Origin: Chrysochromulina tobinii
Lineage: Eukaryota > Haptophyta > Prymnesiales > Chrysochromulinaceae
DNA length: 19,155 nt
Direction: 5' to 3'
Assembly (NCBI GenBank): GCA_001275005.1
Contig: JWZX01002226.1
Coordinates: 1-19,155, forward strand
The position numbers and the translations under genes were made by a program. Below the pieces are notes generated by a model that ran no database searches, had not been told where the DNA came from, and was given only the letters and a program-made list of their open reading frames with translations. Shown here in pieces: positions 6,725 to 14,995 of this stretch (positions within the stretch are counted from its first letter, which is position 1; every line of letters starts with the position of its first letter).

Positions 6725-8638
6725 TCACATTTGATGGCGGACAGCCTCCCTTGCCTTCACCACAGCTACCTCTGCGAGCCTCGCCAGCTGTGCGTACGCC
6801 TGCCCGCGGCTCTCAGCGGTGACTTCCGTTGTGTGATGTACGACAGAAGCGTAGAACTTGCCGCAGAGGCGACCTGCCCGGAACATCGCGTTCATGTTCA
6901 TGCCGGTAAGGCTTGGCGAGAGCTCGTCACAGCTCTGCAAGATGGCGCACTCGTCTGCGTTGGCGAGCTTCGTGTCCGTGCGCCGCATCCGCGGGCCAAC
7001 GACGGCGTTCTCCTCCGACCTGAAGTCCTCGATGCGTGCAAAGTAGTCGATCGCGGCCGCCTCGGTGGCAAAGGCCCAGCGAAAGTCGAAGACGGTCATG
7101 AGGAAGGCTCCAGGGCGAGGGGGCATCCCCGCCGCCACCCAGTAGTTCATGCTGCGGCATTCGCTCGCGAGAAGGTCGTACGAAATGTCGTCATCCTCGT
7201 CCAGTGGCGCCGGTAAATGCGCGCCGGGCGCGCGTGGCACGCCATGGCCAACCATTCGGGTTAGGCTTGCCCGTGGGAACACGCCGCGCATGTCCTGCAG
7301 GCCGAGGAAGGCCGCGTGGAAGGCCGTGGCATCATGGAACGCGTCGACCTGATGCGGCCGGTGGGCGAGGCCATAGGCGCTCAGCCTCGTGGCTAGTTCC
7401 ACGTGGCCCTCAAGGAGAGCACGCTGCGTGTGTGCATGCAAGAAGCCATCGCTCATGAGGTGCAGGCTCGGCGAGAAGAAGGAGCGGCCAAGATTGACGC
7501 AGCGGATGGCGCGCGTGTAGCTCTCGATGGCCTCGCCAGTGCGCCTTGCTACGCGTGCCGCATCGGCATCGCGCAGTGCCTCCTTGAGCTCCACAGCTAG
7601 CCCCCTAATGGATACCATCCCCATGCTGCTCGCATCGCCAGGCACTCGCGCAGTGTCCCTCCCGCGATGGAGGGATACGCTGAGCATGCTGCGAAAGACT
7701 TGTGGCATGGAGGCGGCGCCGAGCGGTGCGGCACATCGTGGGCACGCTGCCCATCGAGTCAGCTTGACCGCTGCATCCATCTGCGCGGTGTCGTCGATCG
7801 AATCGGGGTCTTCGGTCGTAATCCGCATGCCACCGGCAGGGACCAGGGCCTCCGGCCCGCGGCCGACGCAATGCAGACCAAAGAAGCGTTCGCACCGCCA
7901 GCATATCACCGGGTCAGTGATACACATGCCGCATGATCTGCCGGCTGACTGGCAATCGGATCGCAGACACTGACAGGCCGGCGTCTCGACCGCACCCTGA
8001 GAACCTTGGCGGAATGGCGGTCGCCACAAATCGATGAATGCATTCGGAGGATCGATGCCAGGGCGGTGCGGCCAGTCACGCGGCTGCTTGTCCCGACCGT
8101 CCAGCTCAGCATGCAATGCCCAGGCTACGTCTTCCGTTGCAGACAAGTTGGCTGGCCGGAGCAACATAGGCTCATCTGCTTTGTCAAAGTGAACCACGCA
8201 CCGACCTCGATCGGCCACAAATGTAGACACGAAACCAACACGTCCGTTGATTTCTGGCTTGGCGGCGAGTCCTCTTGCCCGTACGCGTTGGCCCACCATG
8301 TAGTACCCGCGAGTCTTTTCCTCGAGTGCATCGGCAGCTGCACTCAAGTCGATCGAAGAGCTTGCAAGCTTGTCCGTGAGCGCATCAAGCTCACTGGACG
8401 GCACACCGACAGACTGCGCGCGAGCGTACTGCTCCTCAAACCGGCCTGTAAGATCATCCATGACACAGGGTGCAAGATGCTGCCGTACCTGACGAGGAGC
8501 GGAGCGGGACGTGGTCAGCTCCGGCACCCCCTCTGTTGCAATGGTCGAGGCCGCCGCCTCCGTCCGCTTCAGCTCCTTCAGACGCTGGCGGGCGCGGATC
8601 AGGGCGTCGGAGATCGCGGGCGTCTCGGCAAACGGCAT
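6725..8638 (-). CDS. Hypothetical multidomain protein: SH3-like motif, Cys cluster, unknown C-terminal domain
   Basis: Not recognised as a whole. The first ATG of the frame is at 8638, giving 637 residues ('MPFAETPAISDALIRARQRL'). The frame stays open upstream to a TGA at 8762-8764 through an (LQA)n tract without another ATG, so a missing upstream exon is possible. From the ATG: helical N-terminus; about 111-165, a small beta-rich module 'MVGQRVRARGLA...INGRVGFVSTF...GRCVVHFD...LLRPANL', resembling the 'NGRxGxV...RYxV...LKPxNL' modules common in algal proteins; about 222-257, a cluster spaced CxC-x4-C-x6-C-x2-C-x6-C-x2-C-x7-C with a further CPRC near 299, suggesting zinc binding; about 350-380, a possible single TPR-like helix pair; and about 512-597, a conserved-looking 'FLMTVFDFRWAFATEAAAIDYFARIEDF' type domain ending near 'FRAGRLCGKFYASV'. 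No signal peptide or membrane segment. A regulatory or scaffold role is only a guess. Confidence 0.7.
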   Translation of the reverse strand: MPFAETPAISDALIRARQRLKELKRTEAAASTIATEGVPELTTSRSAPRQVRQHLAPCVMDDLTGRFEEQYARAQSVGVPSSELDALTDKLASSSIDLSAAADALEEKTRGYYMVGQRVRARGLAAKPEINGRVGFVSTFVADRGRCVVHFDKADEPMLLRPANLSATEDVAWALHAELDGRDKQPRDWPHRPGIDPPNAFIDLWRPPFRQGSQGAVETPACQCLRSDCQSAGRSCGMCITDPVICWRCERFFGLHCVGRGPEALVPAGGMRITTEDPDSIDDTAQMDAAVKLTRWAACPRCAAPLGAASMPQVFRSMLSVSLHRGRDTARVPGDASSMGMVSIRGLAVELKEALRDADAARVARRTGEAIESYTRAIRCVNLGRSFFSPSLHLMSDGFLHAHTQRALLEGHVELATRLSAYGLAHRPHQVDAFHDATAFHAAFLGLQDMRGVFPRASLTRMVGHGVPRAPGAHLPAPLDEDDDISYDLLASECRSMNYWVAAGMPPRPGAFLMTVFDFRWAFATEAAAIDYFARIEDFRSEENAVVGPRMRRTDTKLANADECAILQSCDELSPSLTGMNMNAMFRAGRLCGKFYASVVHHTTEVTAESRGQAYAQLARLAEVAVVKAREAVRHQM

Positions 8639-9184
8639 CGCGCCAAGGAGGGCCTCGCGCAGCGCCGCCGACGTCGTAGCAGCCTGCAGCGCCTGCAGCG
8701 CCTGCAGCGCCTGCAGCGCCTGCAGCGAGGCTTGTCCAGCCACCTTCGTCGCGTCAGCGTCTCAGCGTTCCCGTCGAAGAGAGAGACGAGAGCGCGTGCG
8801 ACTCGTGAAAGCGCCTTGTTGGGCGTTCACTTATAGGAAAGCTTTGGCTTGCGGCGTTCCGAGTTTGGCACCAAAAGTCGAGCTGCCAGCGCCTCAATCG
8901 TTCATGTTACCATTCCGGCAGTTAAGCGCTATAAGCGGTCGAACACGTGACACCAGTATATACATGTACACGAGCGACCATCAGACGTCGCCATGTCTCC
9001 TCCATCTGATTCTTTACGTGGATGACGAAATGACGAAATTCCAGAACATTCGGAGTCACCGCGAACCACAGGGCGCCCCTGCACAGCATTACTAAGGACC
9101 TTGCTGCTCATCAGCTCCCCTTCCTCACTGTTTCCGTCCGCGTAGGACGCATTAGAGCTCAACCTCCGCTCCGTGTGCGTTGCG
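8639..9184. promoter_or_regulatory. Divergent intergenic region between the hypothetical gene and the channel gene
   Basis: This 546-bp segment separates two outward-reading start codons. It begins with the in-frame (LQA)n repeat, which may be coding for the minus-strand gene if an upstream exon exists. Further on are a CACGTG G-box/E-box core (8944-8949), a TATATACATGTACA stretch (about 8957-8970) that could serve as a TATA element, and a doubled ATGACGAA (about 9022-9038). No other gene was recognised. Confidence 0.35.
8684..8728. repeat. CTGCAGCGC 9-bp tandem repeat, five copies
   Basis: Four perfect copies of CTGCAGCGC and a fifth with one change. The period of nine keeps frame; on the minus strand it reads Leu-Gln-Ala repeats, continuous with the hypothetical protein frame but upstream of its first ATG. 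Each unit holds a PstI-type CTGCAG palindrome. Confidence 0.93.
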
Positions 9185-10715
9185 ATGCTAGCTATCGCTG
9201 GAGCAGCGGCCATGGACAACATGGCCGCCAGCGACTACCCACTTCTCGGGGTGCTTCCTATGTCACAGGCGGGCGCGCGGAGCAAACCATGGAGCATGCA
9301 GAGCAAATTGTGGTCACTGCTAATCGTGACTTTGGTGCTGACCGCTCTGTACGTGGCTGTGCTCATCGTTTGCGAGCAGTGGACCTTGATGCAGAGCATC
9401 TTTTACGCCGTCTCGATGGGCATGACGGTCGGAATGGTACCCGAGGACGCGAATGGCAATTCCCTCAATATTTCGGACGACGTGGCGATCATGTGCACGT
9501 GTTTCTACGCGATCGCCTGCATGCTGTGCATTGCGGGCTTGGGTGCGCTCCTAGCAGAAACCGTGCTCTTGCGCGACGAGAAGTTCATGCAGCGCGAGCT
9601 CAAGCGTGTCGCAAGGGAGACCCACGCCGCCACGACAAGGGTCACGGCTCACGACGGCAGCCATGCGCCCACGACGAGGGCCACGGCTCACGATGAGGGC
9701 GCGCGCGCCACCTTCGGCTCGTGCACGTCGCATGCCCCGAGGCAGCGCGCGCGCGGAGGCGGCATGAGCCGGATACGGCGCATGGTGGGTCGTTTCACGG
9801 CCCTGGAGGCGGAGGAAGATCGCATTACTGGGCACTGGCACGTGGCGGTGGTCATCTCGTGGCTCGTGACGCTCGCCTGTGGCTTCATCTACGGCTATTA
9901 CGGCAATATCCCGGGGGCGGGCGACCAGGATGCGTCCCGCGCCGTCTTCGCCTTCTATTTCGCCATCTCGTCGTTGACGAGCCTCGGGATGGTGTCGCCG
10001 CTCGATTCCGGCGCCGGCTTGGCATTCACGACCGTGTACATCCTCGTAGGCGTCCCGCTGAACGCGGCGATGCTCTCAGTCTTCGTCGACCGGTACCTAT
10101 CGCGCGAGCAGGTGCCGAGGGGCGCGGCGCAGCGATGCTGATTGATACTGATTGCATGGAGCGAAACTGAGTGAAGCGCGAATCAAGTGATACTGTTTGC
10201 CGCTGAGTGTCGCTGAGTGCCGCTGACAGGAACGAGAGGCACGGCGCAAGGTGCTCGCCGCCCCGTCGCGCGCCACCTTCGACGCGCTCGCGAACATGCA
10301 CGAGGGCCTTGTCCGTTCGCGCAACCACACGCACGAGCACGGCCCCCGCGTGGTCATCACCTGGGCAACCTACCTGGAGCACAAGCTGCGTGAGGCCGAG
10401 CGAAATCCCACAGCTCTCGCGGCTGGCCTCGCCGATTCGATCCGCGCATCCTTTGTTGCCCTCGGCGGGCGCAAGGGCTATCTCGATGCAGACGATCTCG
10501 GCATCAGCGATGGCGCGGCGGGCGGCGGCGCTCACGGCGGCGCGTCCACCCATGCGGGTGGCACTTGCCACGGCACGTGCGCGGGCGGCGAACGCAGCTC
10601 CAATTGCGACAGCACACTGCTCTCGCTGATGACAGCAGCCCCGCTGCAGTCGAGCAGGCCGTCGTGGGCGCTCCCAGCCGAGGTGACGCCACCCTCGCCT
10701 TGCGGTGCGCTGTGA
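9185..10715 (+). CDS. Four-TM, two-pore-domain cation channel with unusual filters
   Basis: Predicted membrane ion channel of the two-pore (TPK/K2P-like) layout, about 470 residues. Model: 9185-10111 joined to 10230-10715. The start is ATG 9185; an in-frame GTG at 9173 is not used. Segments: M1 43-65, pore loop 1 68-85, M2 98-126, cytosolic linker 127-217, M3 218-238, pore loop 2 253-270, M4 277-303. The pore loops read 'SMGMTVGMVPED' and 'SSLTSLGMVSPLD'; the K+-channel TxGYGD signature lacks YGD in both, leaving T-V-G-M-V and S-L-G-M-V. The linker carries a duplicated 'TTRxTAHD' module (150-157 and 163-170). The tail after M4 is charged ('DRYLSREQ' then 'EREARRKVLA') and contains an EF-hand-like but degenerate 'FVALGGRKGYLDADDLG', in the place where plant TPK channels have calcium-binding EF-hands. 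K+ selectivity should not be assumed. Confidence 0.8.
10112..10229 (+). other. Intron of the channel gene
   Basis: Donor CAG^GTGCCG (10112) and acceptor GCCGCTGACAG^GAACG (AG at 10228-10229) give a 118-bp phase-0 intron. Without splicing the frame stops at 10139-10141, shortly after M4. With splicing the charged helix 'SREQ' continues as 'EREARRKVLAAP'. The 3' end contains three near copies of CGCTGAGTGY, the last forming the acceptor; a CTGAC branch-point-like word lies very near the AG. Confidence 0.7.
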
Positions 10716-11167
10716 ACACGCCGTCGATTCTAAACCCTTTTGGCCGTGTTGGAAGACGCTGGGTGCCTGGCCCCTGGGTCCATGTACGATGTAGCTGTCG
10801 GGACAGGTCGTGCCGGGCGGGGCCCGTCATGATTTAATCACCTAATCACAAAATTAGATCCCTCGTTTCAGCATGAACACAGGAAAAGGGAAACTGTCTC
10901 TCCTGAGAGTCTGCGCTTCCCAGTGGGTGTGTCTCCACGCTCCACGGGAGCGGTGGGTGTGCGACGCACTCTCGCCGAGACCCGAGTGGGCCAAATAACG
11001 TGATCAAGTTCAAGTTCCGTGTACCACATAATCAACAGACAACCTAGATGGAAGCCAAGCCTATAGAATGTGCTCTCGAGGCTTGAACTTGTCAAAAAAT
11101 AACGTGAACGTGAACTACTCTCCAACGGTCGGGCGTCGTCTCGAACGCTCCGTCTGGAACCAGTTCA
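10716..11167 (+). promoter_or_regulatory. Spacer and 5' region of the RPxSA-motif gene, rich in repeats
   Basis: A 452-bp segment between two + strand genes; no gene seen. Its right half is markedly AT-richer than the flanks. It contains a perfect 10-bp inverted repeat CAAGTTCAAG (11005-11014) and CTTGAACTTG (11082-11091), flanked by two direct copies of AAATAACGTGA (about 10993 and 11096), the second followed by a repeated ACGTGA. TGGGTGTG occurs twice (about 10923 and 10954). These lie 55-175 bp upstream of the next ATG. Confidence 0.45.
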
Positions 11168-12862
11168 ATGCCTGGCGCTCGACCCTATAGCGCGGCTCCG
11201 GCCCGCGTAGGCTCGGCGCATGCGCCGCTGGCGCGCGCCACTAGCGCCGCGCCACGCATGGCAACGACGACGAGCGCTGCGCCACGCCTGACCTCTGTGA
11301 TCTCGGCGCCGCACGTACCCGCACCGCACCCGTTACCCAAGCAGCTCACGCCGTCCATGCAACAGATCATGGGCCAGATCACCTTCAAGGCGCCGCCGCC
11401 GCGCATGCGCAGCGACTTTCGCGCGACGCCCGTGCACCATATTGTCGTGCAAGGAGCTGCGCAAGGAGTGCCACAAGGCGGGCAAGGCCTGCAGCCGCAT
11501 CCGGCTGCCAGGAGCGCCAAACCTGAGCCGGCCAGACGCGATGCCACTGGATGGGCGCGGCCAGGCTCTGCGCCCGGCGGACCTCACTCTCACGCCTCCA
11601 ACCAAGCGACGGTGGCGCAAGATCGAGCAGGGGAAAGCATCCGGCAGAGCGACGAGCCGCGGCGCGGGAAGAAGATCGAGCACGGGATCGGCCCAGACCT
11701 CGAGTACTATATATGGGAGCCACCCGCCTCGCAGCCGGATGGAAACGGTCGCAGGCCAGGCGTACACCCAGGCCGCCCGAACGGCAGCCTGCACGCGCCG
11801 ACGCCAGAGGAGGGCGAGCGCAACCACCTGCTGCGCAAGCAGCTTGGCGTCCCGGCGGCACCACCGTACGGCGACCGTTACCCGCGCAGGGTGACTGGTG
11901 ACGTGACGGCGACGGGCCTCTTCGAGCGGATGCTCCCGCACGAGGCGTACGATCGGCTCGCGGGCGTAGGCGGCACCACGCTGCCGAGCGCGGAAAACCT
12001 GACCGCCATTCGCGATGCGTTCTACGAGGCGGAGGCAGAGTACAAGGAGGAGATGCGAATTGAGCGGCAGGCGGCGGCCCTTCGAAAGCGGCAGGCGGCC
12101 GAGCACAATAGGAAGATGAATCTGCCCTCGGGGATCGCACGCTCCAAGTTTGCGTGGGGCTCCGAGCGCATCTCCAACGCACTGCTCTCCAAATTCGACA
12201 CCTTCACCGCGCGCAACGAGGACTACACGCGCAAACTCCTTTGGACCTTCGGTACGGACGAGGTTCTCACCGGCGGCACCTCGCAGATTCGCATCACGCC
12301 GACCAACATGCCGCGCGTGTGCGACCGGTTTGGGATCGCGTGCACCGAGGCGCAGGCCGCCGAGATCTTTGAGAAGCATCGGTTACCCCTCGAGGGATGC
12401 ACCGTGCAGCAACTCACCAGCGCCTTCATCGAGGCAAAGATCGACTACGCCAAGATCGCACGCAACCAGTCGATACGGCTGCATGGCGATGCGGCGCGCC
12501 CGCCCCCCCTCCGAGAGGCGGCGAGCGCTCCCCCAGTCGCCCCCACATGGCCGCCGAAGTCGCAGGCTGCCCAGGTCCATTCACACCCACCGCAGTCCTC
12601 CTTTTCGGGCGCCGAGAATGTTCGCCCGCGCACCCCACTTGAGCCCCGGAGGCCGCATCAGTACGCTCACATGCTCGAAGCGGCGCAGAAGCCACCGCCC
12701 GTCGCCGCGAGTGCGCCCGCGCCGCCGGCGCGGCCGCCCGCGCCGGCGCCGCACTCCTATCCTGCCGTCCGCCCGGCGTCCGCTGGCATTCCTTACGCCG
12801 GCATGTTTGGTGGTACAAGAGTCGCAGCTGCCGGCGCCGCCGCTGCCGTGCGCCTGGGATGA
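11168..12862 (+). CDS. Hypothetical protein with RPxSA motifs, coiled coil and EF-hand-like helices
   Basis: Not recognised; 564 residues, single exon, with a real ATG at 11168. Residues 1-90 are Ala/Pro/Ser/Arg-rich; 91-215 are low-complexity Gly/Gln/Pro-rich. A predicted amphipathic, charged helix spans about 277-316 ('EAEAEYKEEMRIERQAAALRK'). Residues 335-432 look globular and helical: 'SKFDTFTARNEDYTRKLLWTFG', then 'TPTNMPRVCDRFGI', then 'TEAQAAEIFEKH' and 'CTVQQLTSAFIEAKIDY'. The spacing is that of paired EF-hands, but the loops lack calcium ligands. The C-terminus (440-564) is Pro/Ala-rich and disordered. RPxSA occurs three times (RPYSA 5-9, RPGSA 131-135, RPASA 535-539), a motif frequent in axonemal or microtubule-associated proteins of flagellates; a ciliary role is therefore a hypothesis only. 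No signal peptide or membrane segment. Confidence 0.72.
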   Translation: MPGARPYSAAPARVGSAHAPLARATSAAPRMATTTSAAPRLTSVISAPHVPAPHPLPKQLTPSMQQIMGQITFKAPPPRMRSDFRATPVHHIVVQGAAQGVPQGGQGLQPHPAARSAKPEPARRDATGWARPGSAPGGPHSHASNQATVAQDRAGESIRQSDEPRRGKKIEHGIGPDLEYYIWEPPASQPDGNGRRPGVHPGRPNGSLHAPTPEEGERNHLLRKQLGVPAAPPYGDRYPRRVTGDVTATGLFERMLPHEAYDRLAGVGGTTLPSAENLTAIRDAFYEAEAEYKEEMRIERQAAALRKRQAAEHNRKMNLPSGIARSKFAWGSERISNALLSKFDTFTARNEDYTRKLLWTFGTDEVLTGGTSQIRITPTNMPRVCDRFGIACTEAQAAEIFEKHRLPLEGCTVQQLTSAFIEAKIDYAKIARNQSIRLHGDAARPPPLREAASAPPVAPTWPPKSQAAQVHSHPPQSSFSGAENVRPRTPLEPRRPHQYAHMLEAAQKPPPVAASAPAPPARPPAPAPHSYPAVRPASAGIPYAGMFGGTRVAAAGAAAAVRLG

Positions 12863-13312
12863 AGACTGAGCCACACATGCGCGCCAGGTGTTTCGTCAAG
12901 AGTTTCGGGCTCATCTATCTGTGGCTCGAGATCTTACGTTCTGTGGCTCGAGAGTGGCACCACTTGTGAGCCGCGGTACAATGCTACGTGTCCGGTCCAC
13001 TGTGCGCACTTGGGCAGCTGTCCCGTGTCTGCGCGCCAAGCGGGGCCATCCCGCATCCCGGAACGATGATTGTGTGGCCCACAAATCGATGGGGCCTCAC
13101 GGTCGCCGCGGCTGCCCCCAAATGCCTATTCCCGCACATGTGCCATGATTATGCTCGAGCATGACATTTACTCTGGCTCTCGGGGGACTGGGAGACCGGG
13201 GAGATCGAGATGCTCCGGTCGTGTCCGGAAAAGCATTGAATTAAAGAGCTCCGCGAGCTCATTTTTCCGTACAGACTCCAGGACCCGTGTCTACACCGGG
13301 GTCACTCGCGCC
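12863..13312. other. 450-bp convergent spacer with a direct repeat and a hairpin
   Basis: Between the 3' ends of two convergent genes; no gene recognised. CTGTGGCTCGAGA occurs twice, at 12919-12931 and 12941-12953. On the right, GAGCTC-CGC-GAGCTC (13246-13260) is followed by ATTTTT, a hairpin plus T-run that could mark a 3' end for the rightward gene. The remainder shows nothing distinctive. Confidence 0.45.
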
Positions 13313-14995
13313 TCACTCGACGTACGGCAGCACCGCGTCAATGCTCGCCCACACCGCCTCCTGCGGCGCGCTGGCGTCGACACTCACGAGGACGCCCGCG
13401 GCCTCGTAGTACTCGATCAGCGGCGGCGCCTGCTCACGATACGCTTGCAGCCGCGTCGCAAGCGCCGCCGTGGTGTCGTCTGGAAGCTGAGCCAGAGGCT
13501 CCCCGGTATCGTCATCCAGCATGGTCTCCGGCGAGGGTGCCGATCCCTCCGCGAGCGAGCGCGGCCTTGCGAAGGTCCCATGGTAGCTTCTTCCTGACGG
13601 CACGTGCACCCAACGGCCCGACACGCGCTCGGCGAGCACGGAGTCGGGCGCCTCGAGCGCGATGACGACCGTCACCTTCTCCCCCAAGCCCGCCAGCAAC
13701 GCGTCGAGCTGTTCTGCCTGCGCGACCGCGGGCGGGAAGCCCTCAAGCACGATGCCACGCGCGCACTCGGCGCCCCGGAGGCGCTCGTGGACGAGATCTA
13801 TGAGGAGGTCCTCGGTGGCCGGAGCTTCGGGGGCATGTCCCCGAGCACCTGTCGCCGCGGCGGCACCCAGCAGCTCGGCAAGAGAGAGGCGCGGCAACCT
13901 AATCGCCTCCGCAATCCGGTGCGCGTGTGCCCTCTTTCCAGAGCACGGTGGGCCGAGGAGCACGACTACCGTCTTCGCACCCGCCGCCTGCGCCTGCGCC
14001 TGCGCCTGCGCCTGCGCCTGCGCCTCCCGAGCAAACCCTGGACGGAAAGGTCCATCTGGCTCCACCGGGACGAAATCCTCTTCGAGCGTCGCCGCTGCGT
14101 CGGCGGCGGTGGCTGACCCTGCACCTCGACGCCGCGCACCATGGCCGCGCGCCCGAGCTTGCAGCTTCGTCGCCGCGCCTGCCTCCTCTGCCGCTCTTGC
14201 CGACTCTGTCTCGGCCGCCTCCGCGGAGACTACCTGGACTACCGCAATGATCCCAACGGGTAAATCATGGGCCGCGGCCATCTCGGCTGCCTCGGCCCTC
14301 AAGGACGCAAGCTCGGCCTCTGCTGCCGCCTCATCGGGCACAAGAGCTGGTATTTCCAGAGCCAGCCCAGGAGTAGCAGGAGTAGCTGATTGTGCCTCAG
14401 GTGCCGGCTCTGCCACAGGACCTACCTCCTTTGTCACCGGCGCTTGCGCTGCTGCACGAGCTGCTGCTTGCTTCGCGGCTGCCTCGGCCGCGGCGACCAT
14501 CGCCATCGTATCCGCCGTCGCTGCGCTCAACTCATCATGCGTGCGCTGTCGAGAAGCCGGCTCCACCTCCACGTCCCAGCGTCCCGGGGCCACCACGAGC
14601 GCTATGCTATCGTCGAGAGCAAGCTCCGCCCGCGCTGACCGCGCGGCGACCACCTTCGAACCCACCCCCGACATCGCCGCCTTTAATGCCAACGCCGCCT
14701 CGGCTCTAGTCTCATCGGCATCTGTGAGACACTGAAACTGGCGTTGCTGTCGGTGTCGCTCGTCCTCGTCGGCATCGGGCCATCGGTCGCCCATCAGTAG
14801 CTCAGCGTGCGGAAGCACAACGCTCTTGAAGGTCAAGAGACGATCATCACCGGCCCAAGGGTCTTCAACCCACGGACTGCGACCAAGCGCCTCTGCCCGC
14901 CAATCTGCGTTGGAGCCGTGTTCCTGCTCGTCGAGTGCGCTCAGGTGGGACGAGCCGACCGTTTGGACGTAGTATTTGTCGAAGAAATCCGCCAT
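13313..14995 (-). CDS. IQ-motif protein with C-terminal adenylate-kinase-like domain
   Basis: Predicted nucleoside-monophosphate-kinase fold fused to a long N-terminal region; 560 residues from the ATG at 14995 ('MADFFDKYYVQTVGSSHL'). The frame is open upstream but has no earlier ATG. Residues 1-270 are Ala/Glu-rich and helical; 274-291 form an IQ calmodulin-binding motif ('AATKLQARARGHGARRRG'); a (QA)n tract follows. The kinase domain spans about 340-560: P-loop GPPCSGK (348-354), 'GIVLEGFPPAVAQAEQLD' (about 414-431), LID 'GRWVHVPSGRSYH' (460-472), and 'DDDTGEPLAQLPDD'. Compared with adenylate kinases, the P-loop GxPGxGK is GPPCSGK; the TGDLLR block is 'LAELLG' (loss of the AMP-binding Arg); FPR is FPP; and the Arg before the conserved DD is Leu. 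The LID arginines and the late 'TRLQAY' Arg remain. Catalysis is therefore doubtful. IQ/adenylate-kinase fusions occur in ciliary proteins, so a flagellar role is possible but unproven. Confidence 0.82.
   Translation of the reverse strand: MADFFDKYYVQTVGSSHLSALDEQEHGSNADWRAEALGRSPWVEDPWAGDDRLLTFKSVVLPHAELLMGDRWPDADEDERHRQQRQFQCLTDADETRAEAALALKAAMSGVGSKVVAARSARAELALDDSIALVVAPGRWDVEVEPASRQRTHDELSAATADTMAMVAAAEAAAKQAAARAAAQAPVTKEVGPVAEPAPEAQSATPATPGLALEIPALVPDEAAAEAELASLRAEAAEMAAAHDLPVGIIAVVQVVSAEAAETESARAAEEAGAATKLQARARGHGARRRGAGSATAADAAATLEEDFVPVEPDGPFRPGFAREAQAQAQAQAQAQAAGAKTVVVLLGPPCSGKRAHAHRIAEAIRLPRLSLAELLGAAAATGARGHAPEAPATEDLLIDLVHERLRGAECARGIVLEGFPPAVAQAEQLDALLAGLGEKVTVVIALEAPDSVLAERVSGRWVHVPSGRSYHGTFARPRSLAEGSAPSPETMLDDDTGEPLAQLPDDTTAALATRLQAYREQAPPLIEYYEAAGVLVSVDASAPQEAVWASIDAVLPYVE
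13985..14026. repeat. CGCCTG hexanucleotide repeat coding for (Gln-Ala)n
   Basis: Six perfect CGCCTG units and a seventh ending CGCCTC. On the minus strand they encode alternating Gln-Ala residues in the linker between the IQ motif and the kinase domain. The six-base period preserves frame, so copy-number change would alter linker length only. Confidence 0.95.

Noticed and set aside
8006-8836. 276-codon + strand frame opposite the hypothetical minus-strand gene
   Set aside because: It runs antisense to a 637-codon frame with domain-like composition; its own translation has Arg/Leu-rich repeats from the CTGCAG array and no domain.
9173-9184. Upstream GTG start for the channel
   Set aside because: Eukaryotic initiation at GTG is unlikely and a proper ATG follows four codons later at 9185.
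13662-14735. 357-codon + strand Ala/Ser-rich frame
   Set aside because: Antisense of the Ala/Glu-rich region of the IQ/adenylate-kinase-like gene; low complexity and no motif.
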